From Pseudohalioglobus lutimaris (GTDB lineage: Bacteria; Pseudomonadota; Gammaproteobacteria; Pseudomonadales; Halieaceae), in assembly GCF_002866825.1 (NCBI RefSeq), contig NZ_PKUS01000039.1:1-54246 (forward strand): a DNA stretch of 54,246 bases, written 5' to 3'. Both the position numbers and the translations under genes were made by a program. Shown in pieces: positions 48,445 to 54,246 of the stretch (within the stretch, counting starts at the first letter, position 1; each line of letters begins with the position of its first letter). Under the pieces are notes generated by a model. The model saw nothing but the letters and a program-made list of their open reading frames with translations. It did no database searches and was not told the origin of the DNA.

Positions 48445-48789
48445 TCAGCTTCGTGACCCAAATTCGTTAATGTCCAGCAGAAAATCCTTACCGTCAGTGG
48501 CCATCAAGCCCACACCTGACATATACCGATAATGAACATCCTTGATATCAACACCTGTATCGACAATGTTAACGACATAGCCGCTCTCCGCCAGATCAAT
48601 AATCGTTGTTCTCAATTTGTCCTTTTTCTCAAATTCAGTCTTCTTGGCGTCATAGACGAAAGCGTAACCCTCAATTCTACACAGCGCGTCCTGCGCCGAA
48701 ACCACGACACCAATAAAATGACGACGGGTAGAATTCTCGTAAAGCGAGCGATACACAACGTGAACTTTTTCTCCAACCTCTATGATCAT
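48445..48789 (-). CDS. Protein of unknown function, cassette-like gene
   Basis: This 114-residue soluble protein begins MIIEVGEKVHVVYRSLYENSTRRHFIGVVVSAQDALCRIEGY and ends with acidic strands (FLLDINEF). A small beta-barrel-like start is suggested by alternating strands, but I recognise no family. It begins 50 bases downstream of an attC-type end (GTTAGGC on the minus strand at 48845-48839), as expected of a gene in an integron cassette. Its ribosome-binding site is poor, and the leader holds a 13-base tandem repeat. Confidence 0.62.
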   Translation of the reverse strand: MIIEVGEKVHVVYRSLYENSTRRHFIGVVVSAQDALCRIEGYAFVYDAKKTEFEKKDKLRTTIIDLAESGYVVNIVDTGVDIKDVHYRYMSGVGLMATDGKDFLLDINEFGSRS

Positions 48790-48799
48790 TCTCTGTTCT

Positions 48800-48825
48800 C
48801 TCTATCTGTTATCTCTATCTGTTAT
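48800..48825. repeat. 13-base perfect tandem repeat before a start codon
   Basis: CTCTATCTGTTAT occurs twice in direct succession, 11 bases upstream of the ATG of the gene at 48445-48789. A partial third copy (CTCTGTTCT) follows toward the start codon. Confidence 0.8.
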
Positions 48826-48838
48826 CACTATACTGAGA

Positions 48839-48866
48839 GCCTAACGCTTCAAGCGCAGCGCCGGCC
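48839..48866 (-). other. Half attC-like site (3' end only)
   Basis: On the minus strand the stretch ends GCGCTTGAAGCGTTAGGC, with GTTAGGC matching the GTTRRRY core and an arm typical of attC ends. No matching RYYYAAC partner is visible within 170 bases upstream, so the site looks truncated or decayed. The following gene starts 50 bases after it. Confidence 0.45.
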
Positions 48867-48976
48867 ATCCCCCGGTATTGGCCCAGTTCTCGTGGAGCCC
48901 CTGAAACGCTACCGTGATCCTGCCCAGTCGACGATTTTCAAGTATCGGCTGTTCTCGGTAAACCGTACATATATCA

Positions 48977-48997
48977 TATTCGATATTCGATATTCGA
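48977..48997. repeat. Three tandem copies of TATTCGA
   Basis: TATTCGA is repeated three times without interruption, in the gene-free stretch between an attC-like site and a half site. It is too short for a CRISPR or VNTR claim. Confidence 0.85.
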
Positions 48998-49008
48998 ATT
49001 CTCAAGTC

Positions 49009-49107
49009 GCATAACGCCGCAGGCGGGCCTGAAGCAGAGTTGCTGAGGTTGCCGCAGCGGCCGACGCAAGGGCAAGATCACGCATCCGCTCCACCGCCTT
49101 GTTTGGC
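49009..49107 (-). other. attC-like integron recombination site (99 bases)
   Basis: On the minus strand the site begins GCCAAACAAGGCGG and ends CCGCCTGCGGCGTTATGC. The outer elements resemble RYYYAAC and GTTRRRY, and AGGCGG pairs with CCGCCT as the next arm, giving the folded shape of an attC site. Its length fits the known range. It starts 15 bases after the stop of the gene at 49123-49596, the normal place for a cassette's attC. No integrase gene is in the window. Confidence 0.72.
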
Positions 49108-49122
49108 GCCCCTGGCAGCCTG

Positions 49123-49596
49123 CTACAGATTCCAAGCCTCCTCATAATTGAATCCAGACAGTGCAATCTGTCTCAACCGCTTCTGACGGTGGGCAAAGAA
49201 CACGCGCGCGAACAGCCAAACAAAGGGCGTAGCAATCCCCGCCTTGAGATCCAGGGTGTCTCGATATTGGGTAACGCCGCCCTCCCCCTGAATGATTATC
49301 AAGTGATACCAACGTCGAATCAGTCGACTGTAACCGTCGTCGCAAAACCTGAATACTGCGTTTTCTTCATCAAATGTAATGCGTAATACCTGGGTGCCGA
49401 GGGGAACAACGCCAAAAAGTTTCAGACGAAACCAATAGGTTTTCTCTTCCCATACCTCCGGAACCACCGTCCCATTCACTGGCTCAAAAACCAAAAGAGG
49501 ATGAGATATGTACATAAGGAGAGAAGGCGTCTTTACTTCCATTGCAGCGCTTTCATAGCTGCAGGCCAGAGTGGTATCCAGATGAAATTGCGCCAT
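49123..49596 (-). CDS. SRPBCC/START-like protein, cassette gene
   Basis: This 157-residue protein shows a pattern of long beta strands and a C-terminal helix (WFRLKLFGVVPLGTQVLRITFD, then ITPFVWLF-like and FFAHRQKRLRQIA), as in SRPBCC-type lipid or ligand-binding proteins. I recognise the fold type from this order, not a named family, so the call is moderate. It is bracketed by attC-like sites at 49644-49700 upstream and 49009-49107 downstream, so it is a complete integron-type cassette with one gene. Start codon at 49596. Confidence 0.65.
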   Translation of the reverse strand: MAQFHLDTTLACSYESAAMEVKTPSLLMYISHPLLVFEPVNGTVVPEVWEEKTYWFRLKLFGVVPLGTQVLRITFDEENAVFRFCDDGYSRLIRRWYHLIIIQGEGGVTQYRDTLDLKAGIATPFVWLFARVFFAHRQKRLRQIALSGFNYEEAWNL

Positions 49597-49643
49597 AAAA
49601 CTGCCGCTAGTAAGCGGGGCTTTTTGAAAGGCGTATCGGCAAG

Positions 49644-49700
49644 ATCCAACGCCTTAAATTAACGCGGCTATAAGCCTTCCGCACCCTTGACCTGTTATGC
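49644..49700 (-). other. attC-like integron recombination site (57 bases)
   Basis: On the minus strand it starts GCATAACAGG and ends TTTAAGGCGTTGGAT. GTTGGAT matches GTTRRRY fully and GCATAAC approximates RYYYAAC. The inner part GCGGAAGGCTTATAGCCGC can fold. The TAA stop of the upstream VOC gene lies inside the GCATAAC box, a common arrangement in cassettes. Confidence 0.75.
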
Positions 49701-49904
49701 GCCAAGATCAGACCAAACCGCCAGTTCGTTCCCGTTTGGCTCGGATTTAAAAAACCCGCCATCGATTCCTTGATCTGAGAAAGCCGTGTACTCGGGGCCA
49801 AAGTCTTCAAAACCCCAACCAAAGACGGAAGTAAAAAAGGCCTTTGTAGCCTCTATATCCCGGGCTGGAAATTCTACGTAATTAATCTTGTCACTGATAT
49901 TCAT
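49695..49904 (-). pseudogene. VOC-family protein with an internal deletion, cassette gene
   Basis: The 69-residue product begins MNISDKINYVEFPARDIEATKAFFTSVFGW, the start of a glyoxalase-like VOC protein, runs to DGGFFKS, and then jumps straight to EPNGNELAVWSD, which is the far C-terminal metal-site motif of the same family. Full-length relatives have about 45 more residues between these two parts, so an in-frame internal deletion is likely. I start it at the ATG at 49904 with AGGA six bases upstream. The stop lies inside an attC-like site. The product may be inactive. Confidence 0.7.
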
Positions 49905-49928
49905 AGCTTTCCTATAGGCACGCATTGC

Positions 49929-49988
49929 GCCCTACGCCAGTGGCGCACTGCCGTCAGCGCAGCGAGCGGCAGTGAGTACCATTATGTG
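49929..49988 (-). other. Decayed attC-like site
   Basis: On the minus strand CACATAATGG begins and GGCGTAGGGC ends a stretch with a strong inner hairpin (ACTGCCG...CGGCAGT). The ends differ from RYYYAAC and GTTRRRY by single changes (AAC to AAT, loss of one T). It lies 50 bases after the stop of the gene at 50038-50394 and just before the deleted VOC gene. Confidence 0.45.
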
Positions 49989-50037
49989 ATCGTGCTACGT
50001 GGCATTTGTACACCTTCCGGGTCTCAATGCAATGCTT

Positions 50038-50394
50038 TCAAAACAGTCCCTCGCAGGGATGATGGACGACGTAAGCGTAAATAATGGGAATGAACTCGGA
50101 GATCTTTGAACGGCCGGGGGCGGAAGGAATTGGCAGTGTCATGGGGTATTGAAATGATGCGACAGTTCTTGCCTCATTCGGCCAATAATACCAATCGTGG
50201 TTCGGATATAGCCCGGGAAACTCACGCTCTACAGTTTCATAAGTTGGGTAGCTACCATGTTGTCTACAGTAGTCTTTGAAAAAGCTCTCTACGAGATTTG
50301 CCTGGCCCACTGTCGCAGAATCCTTGGTATAAAGCCCACCCAACCCAAATAAAAGCAGAGCAACGAATACCCCAATAAACACTTTTAATTTCAT
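50038..50394 (-). CDS. Membrane-anchored or secreted small protein of unknown function
   Basis: This 118-residue protein has an N-terminal hydrophobic helix (MKLKVFIGVFVALLLFGLGGLYT) and a mature part rich in aromatic residues (YPNHDWYYWPNEARTV, IPIIYAYVVHHPC) with two cysteines. No family is recognised. The region FFKDYCRQHGSYPTYETVEREFPG loosely recalls pilin-like or type II secretion-like tails, but not enough for a call. It is followed by a decayed attC-like site, so it may be a cassette gene. Confidence 0.6.
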   Translation of the reverse strand: MKLKVFIGVFVALLLFGLGGLYTKDSATVGQANLVESFFKDYCRQHGSYPTYETVEREFPGLYPNHDWYYWPNEARTVASFQYPMTLPIPSAPGRSKISEFIPIIYAYVVHHPCEGLF

Positions 50395-50593
50395 TTCAGC
50401 TTATGCACTCCATTTCACCATATCATCTGGCAGACAACCTCCAGAGAAAAGCCAGGCTTCCTCATTCGGCGCGCGGTTTCAAGACAGGCCGCACCGGGTC
50501 GGTTGTCAACACCACTGCCGTCCGCGAACGGTTGCCTGTTCAAAGCCCTTCGACGGCATCACGTTCCTGGCGATGAACGCGATTTTGCCTGCC

Positions 50594-52147
50594 TTAACTT
50601 AACTTCTGGAAGACTCGCGGGTCGATCGCCGCTGCCCCCAACATGCCACCCGAAAGTGCTCCAGCGATTCCCGGGGTCATAACGTCCTGGCCTGCCAGGA
50701 ATAAACCGGGAACAGGCGTTCGGGCGTTGAGCGCGTCTGACAACATGCGGCGCGGGGTCGTTTCTACGCCATAAAACCCACCCTTTTCGTGGCCAGTGAA
50801 TGACGCGGTTGCGAGTGGTGTGCCAAGTTCATGGTAGACGATAAGCGGCGCCAGTTGCGGGAACTTATCCGCAAAGAAATCCAACATCCTGGACTCGACG
50901 CGCTGCTTAAACAATGCCCACTCGTCGGCACATTCATCAGCTCCCCCATCCGCAAATTTAGCTACCGACGACCAATCGGCCCAAATCAGCATATCACCGG
51001 TGTGCCTGTTCGCCGGGCCGGGGTCATGAGCAGGATTCTTGAGAGAGGAAAACGACACAAACATCATTTGAATTGGCTCGCTTCCGCCCGCTGTCCAGAT
51101 GGCATCACTGGTGTCCCAGCTTTCATAAAACCAATGGTTAGAGCGCGTCGCACCGTGCTGGGCGATGTCTCCCTCGAAGCCGAGATAGAGATCGAAGTGG
51201 CAGATAGACGGCTTGAAAGTGGCTATTTCCCGGGCCCAGTCCTGCTCACAACTTTTCTCTGGAAGCAGGTGCTTCACGGTTTCACCGGCGCCGATCGCCG
51301 AGACGATACAGGGCGCAGTGAACTCTTCGCCGGACTGGGTGCGCACACCCACGGCTTTACCCTCTTCCAGTAGTATCTCTCTAACCGGTGTTCCAGCCCG
51401 GGCACTGCCACCCGCCGCCTCGATCACCGGAACAAGTCCTCTTGCGATGGCGGCGGCACCACCGACGGGGTAGGCGGCGCCTTCAAGGTAGTGTCCGATG
51501 ATGATGGCGTGAATGGCGAAGCTCGCTTCTTTGGGTTTGCCGCCATAGGTGCCCCACTGCGCCGACAGCACGGCGGCGAGCCTGGGGTTGCTGATGAGTT
51601 CCGCGATAACCTCACCCGTGGTGCGACTGCACCAGCGCTGGATCTTCTTCTTATTCCACCAGTGATGTGCAAAACGGAATGGTTCGGGCATCGCTCGCTC
51701 AGCACCCACCATGTGCCCAGCTTCCTCAGCCGACCGCAACGCCTCGAAGTAGGCATCTATCTCGTCGACATTGTCAGGAAAACGCTCTTTTAGTTCCATT
51801 TTGTAGGCTTCGGCAGGACGCCCTATGGAAATCTCAAATCCATCCGGGAAGTGAAGCGTGTCGTAGACGGTACCAACCGAATGAAACTCAATTGCTCCAC
51901 CGCTGAGCCAGTCCAGAATCCGACCCGCATGTTGCTCATGGCCGAATGTGCCGCAATAGTGGAGACCGACATCCCAGGTGAAACCATTACGAGAGAAAGT
52001 GTGGGTCAACCCACCAATCGTCTGCGCTTGCTCTAGCAGCAATACTTTATGGTCCAAACGCGAAAGCGCAGTGGCCGTTGTCATTCCGCCAATGCCGGAC
52101 CCGATGACAATGACGTCGAACTCGCTCGCCGACGGTTTACCTGTCAT
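50594..52147 (-). CDS. FAD-dependent oxidoreductase, carotenoid isomerase/retinol saturase-like
   Basis: This 517-residue flavoprotein has the dinucleotide-binding motif GSGIGGMTTA near residues 16-25 and the following EQAQTIGGLTHTF, typical of phytoene desaturase-type enzymes. A C-terminal FAD motif follows (PVPGLFLAGQDVMTPGIAGALSGGMLGA, near 477-505). The subfamily resembles CrtISO and RetSat proteins, which saturate or isomerise polyenes. No carotenoid genes flank it, so the substrate is open. It is larger than the cassette genes nearby and probably marks the edge of that run. Confidence 0.82.
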   Translation of the reverse strand: MTGKPSASEFDVIVIGSGIGGMTTATALSRLDHKVLLLEQAQTIGGLTHTFSRNGFTWDVGLHYCGTFGHEQHAGRILDWLSGGAIEFHSVGTVYDTLHFPDGFEISIGRPAEAYKMELKERFPDNVDEIDAYFEALRSAEEAGHMVGAERAMPEPFRFAHHWWNKKKIQRWCSRTTGEVIAELISNPRLAAVLSAQWGTYGGKPKEASFAIHAIIIGHYLEGAAYPVGGAAAIARGLVPVIEAAGGSARAGTPVREILLEEGKAVGVRTQSGEEFTAPCIVSAIGAGETVKHLLPEKSCEQDWAREIATFKPSICHFDLYLGFEGDIAQHGATRSNHWFYESWDTSDAIWTAGGSEPIQMMFVSFSSLKNPAHDPGPANRHTGDMLIWADWSSVAKFADGGADECADEWALFKQRVESRMLDFFADKFPQLAPLIVYHELGTPLATASFTGHEKGGFYGVETTPRRMLSDALNARTPVPGLFLAGQDVMTPGIAGALSGGMLGAAAIDPRVFQKLS

Positions 52148-52252
52148 TTGACGGCACCTCCGCTCATCATCCGCCTACCATTGGATTATAGCTGCAGTCG
52201 GCCGATTTAAGGCTAAATTCTCGCTACGACCCTGCTCTGGTTCCCTGGCCTG

Positions 52253-52636
52253 CTATCCGCAGAAATTTCTCCTTCCAATAAGCTCGCCGGCAGGGAATGA
52301 CTTATGAAAGGCTACGCTACCGTCTGTCTCCAGCCAATCGCAAGGTATGGTTGCACCACCAAAGGCTGCTTCTACCACACAGACGTCTACCCATCGGGAC
52401 GGCTCACCGTTTTCTGGATCGTGCGTATGGAGGCCCAGGCGGCCCCATTCCTCGACCAATGAACCTATGTCCTCGGGATTCATGGCGCCATCTCTAAACA
52501 GGTGATCGTCATACCAGACTCTGCCGCCAATCAGGTTCTCATGGTCGTCAAGGCACCTGCTCCAACCTCCGGGATACTTTTCCTCAATAACTTTTCGAGG
52601 AACTATAAAATTGATGAACTCGAGCTGAATGGACAT
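52253..52636 (-). CDS. Protein of unknown function
   Basis: This 127-residue soluble protein begins MSIQLEFINFIVPRKVIEEKYPGGWSRCLDDHENLIGGRVWYDDHLFRDGAMNP. It is acidic with many aromatics. Similar orphan proteins occur scattered in proteobacteria; I know no function. VVEAAFGGATIPCDWLETDG near residue 85 looks conserved. It lies between the oxidoreductase and the MarR regulator on the same strand. Confidence 0.65.
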   Translation of the reverse strand: MSIQLEFINFIVPRKVIEEKYPGGWSRCLDDHENLIGGRVWYDDHLFRDGAMNPEDIGSLVEEWGRLGLHTHDPENGEPSRWVDVCVVEAAFGGATIPCDWLETDGSVAFHKSFPAGELIGRRNFCG

Positions 52637-52683
52637 TAATACTCCGTAGTCTCACGCCTGCCATGGACTCCAGCCACTTTTTA

Positions 52684-53286
52684 TCAAGCCGGAGCGCCGG
52701 TTACAGCACCGTGCTCGCTTGATTGGTTGGGCTTGTGCTCGCGGCAAATGAGCTCAATATCTTCGCCACTTAGTGCTTCTTCTGTTAAGCCACATACATA
52801 CTCATCATCTGTCAGCCTGATATTGTGTCTGCAGGTGGCACATTGACCGAATGTCTTAAAATTGTTCGCCTGCTGCATGCTTCTTAGCAGGTTACGAAGC
52901 GAAGCATCAATAGACGCCTCGTCCGTCCTGCCTAACTGCTTGCCGGCCCTTGCCAGTGATGGCGAGGGCAGCATGCTGGATACCAGATTGCGACCGGCTT
53001 TTGTTACCGACAAATGAGCCACGCGCTTATCGGATTTGTCAGCCGTTTTCTCAATGAGTCCTTTTTTCTCAAGTACTTTAAGTGTTTGTGACACCGAACC
53101 CTTTGTTTGGCCAAGGTACTCAGTAACGCCCATTGGGGTATCTGAATATCGATTGCAGATTGACAAATAATGCAGCGCTTCGAACTGCACCGGCTGCAGG
53201 CCGTGTACTAGCAAAAGGTTACGGGTCTCTGTGCGCAGCAGGCTTGCGACCCGCTCCAGTAGATGCTGTGTTTCCAGTATATCCAT
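52684..53286 (-). CDS. MarR-family regulator with C-terminal cysteine cluster
   Basis: This 200-residue transcription factor has a winged-helix MarR domain in residues 1-115: VQFEALHYLSICN, then the recognition-helix region GVTEYLGQTKGSVSQTLKVLEKKGLIEK and wing DKRVAHLSVTKAGR. Unlike usual MarR proteins (about 140 residues), it has a tail with C149, C152, C165, C181 and H184 (CATCRH, YVCGL, LICREH), a likely zinc or redox site. It starts at the ATG at 53286; a TTG two codons upstream is possible. It is divergent from a secreted protein and shares its intergenic region, which holds a repeated operator-like motif. Confidence 0.82.
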   Translation of the reverse strand: MDILETQHLLERVASLLRTETRNLLLVHGLQPVQFEALHYLSICNRYSDTPMGVTEYLGQTKGSVSQTLKVLEKKGLIEKTADKSDKRVAHLSVTKAGRNLVSSMLPSPSLARAGKQLGRTDEASIDASLRNLLRSMQQANNFKTFGQCATCRHNIRLTDDEYVCGLTEEALSGEDIELICREHKPNQSSEHGAVTGAPA

Positions 53287-53294
53287 GAGCAAAT

Positions 53295-53363
53295 AGTATT
53301 GAATCGAAACCTTATTGACAAGCCGGGTTTTTCGGGTAGACTATTTAGTATTGAGTCGATACT
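53295..53363. promoter_or_regulatory. Two operator-like motifs between marR-type and secreted-protein genes
   Basis: AGTATTGAGTCGATACT at 53347-53363 is a 17-base imperfect palindrome (AGTAT-7-ATACT). A related copy, AGTATTGAATCGAAACC, lies at 53295-53311, 52 bases away in the same orientation. Their places, near each divergent start, suit operators for autoregulation and control of both genes by the MarR-type protein. Confidence 0.65.
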
Positions 53364-53396
53364 TTATTACCTGCGGAAGCTAAATCGGAGCATATT

Positions 53397-54152
53397 ATGA
53401 ACTCAAACTACCTTGTCAAAGCAGCCACATTGACTATTGCCGCCACAATTACCCAGGCTTTTGCCAGCGGCAACCATACCGGCGGCATTCACACCGAGCC
53501 AGATCAAACAGGCGGGATAAAGCCATCTTTTGATATTGTCCACGCCAAAGTCACTCTGCAGAAGAATATTGCCACTTTTCATATGGGAGTTGCAGTGAAT
53601 GCCGGGAGTGTTAAACCGCTGCCAACGGGCAAACTCGCCGGAAGCGATGTATTTTCCTATGTATGGCCAACAAGCCTGAATAGTGGCGTGGTGGGTTTTG
53701 AGGATAACGCCGGGATACTGGCGCTGGCTGTAACCGCTCATCCTGATTTTGACGATACCCCTTTGTATGATGAGAACGCCGACAATGACACTGGCAATGA
53801 TGGCAATGTCTGGCATAGCCACTGGGTTGTACTGCAACCGAATGAACAGTGTGGCAAAGGCGCTCTAGGCGTAGTGGATATACCCGACGGCACCACTCCC
53901 AAACTGCCGAAAACCTGGCCGGGACTACCAATTCTGCTGGATAGCCCAGGGTGGTCACCAATCTTCAATGACGACACAGTTGAAGTAAAAGTCGCTTTTG
54001 ATCAATCAATTGATATTACTGAAACCACTTATGATGGGGTTACAGCGGGCTTGCGAGTCAATCAAAGTGTACATGCGCCTTTGCTTTGCGTTGTGGATGT
54101 GATGGACATCGCGTCAGGTGACTTGAGCTTACCCGGCAAAGTAAACCACTAG
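53397..54152 (+). CDS. Secreted protein of unknown function, MarR-linked
   Basis: This 251-residue exported protein has a signal peptide (about 1-23, ending QAFASG). The mature part is rich in beta strands, with NHTGGIHTEPDQTGG at its start, FSYVWPTSL, AHPDFDDTPLYDENADNDTGNDGN, a WHSHWV motif near residue 139 and two cysteines (C152 and near 231). The histidines and Asp-rich loop could bind metal. I recall similar unnamed proteins in proteobacteria. GGAG eight bases upstream supports the ATG at 53397. It is probably controlled by the divergent MarR-type regulator. Confidence 0.72.
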   Translation: MNSNYLVKAATLTIAATITQAFASGNHTGGIHTEPDQTGGIKPSFDIVHAKVTLQKNIATFHMGVAVNAGSVKPLPTGKLAGSDVFSYVWPTSLNSGVVGFEDNAGILALAVTAHPDFDDTPLYDENADNDTGNDGNVWHSHWVVLQPNEQCGKGALGVVDIPDGTTPKLPKTWPGLPILLDSPGWSPIFNDDTVEVKVAFDQSIDITETTYDGVTAGLRVNQSVHAPLLCVVDVMDIASGDLSLPGKVNH

Positions 54153-54246
54153 CTGGGCAGACAGTAGCTAGTAAAAATCGCAAGGGAGTGTTCAGAATTC
54201 TGTGTCACAGTAATTCCTCGTTAATCATCTGATCACAGATCCAATA

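Overview
The window reads as the chromosome of a marine-type gammaproteobacterium, probably of the Cellvibrionales/Halieaceae kind. The basis is the gammaproteobacterial housekeeping order miaB-ybeZ-ybeY-corC-lnt-leuS-lptE-holA, small families such as DUF1820 and DUF2788, LexA boxes of the CTG-N10-CAG type, and a sulfotransferase-bearing exopolysaccharide locus. The exact genus is inference. The surface-polysaccharide genes are visibly more AT-rich than the housekeeping block, as is common for exchanged loci.

Layout. (1) 1-935 holds no recognisable gene. (2) 936-4257 has two plus-strand genes, an MDR/Gfo-Idh fusion dehydrogenase and a GT4 glycosyltransferase, followed by the scrambled remnant of an IS3-family insertion sequence. 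(3) 4592-21845, all minus strand, is a Wzx/Wzy-type exopolysaccharide cluster: Wza-like export protein, outer-membrane barrel, Wzz-like co-polymerase, BY-kinase, ExeA-like ATPase, WecA/MraY-like initiating transferase, three glycosyltransferases, flippase, polymerase, sulfotransferase, beta-helix protein and a DUF6473 protein. The export and regulatory parts are of the type found with exosortases. (4) 22060-24644 holds a small secreted protein with a C-terminal sorting-like tail, then, divergent from it, an exosortase fused to a CPBP (CAAX-protease-like) domain, the XrtE architecture. This pair is the most interesting system here. The candidate substrate lacks the VPEID signature expected for XrtE.

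(5) 24655-34621 is the conserved housekeeping block for tRNA modification, ribosome maturation, lipoprotein acylation, LPS transport and clamp loading. (6) 34747-39899 carries SOS-regulated imuA and imuB, each with its own LexA box, but separated by a membrane-anchored ExeA-like ATPase with a degenerate Walker B and by a DUF2788 protein; no dnaE2 is present. (7) 39999-43908 holds stress and envelope genes (Usp, PhnA, DUF2007, DUF202, cold-shock protein, lipocalin, DCC protein).

(8) 43982-50394 is a run of small same-strand genes (VOC, GNAT, NTF2-like, GFA, DUF1272, SRPBCC-like, orphans) that looks like integron cassettes. Two convincing attC-like sites, one half site and one decayed site lie at 48.8-50.0 kb, with no integrase in the window. 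(9) 50594-54152 has a carotenoid-isomerase-like FAD oxidoreductase, an orphan gene, and a MarR regulator with a cysteine-rich tail divergent from a secreted protein. A repeated operator lies in their intergenic region.
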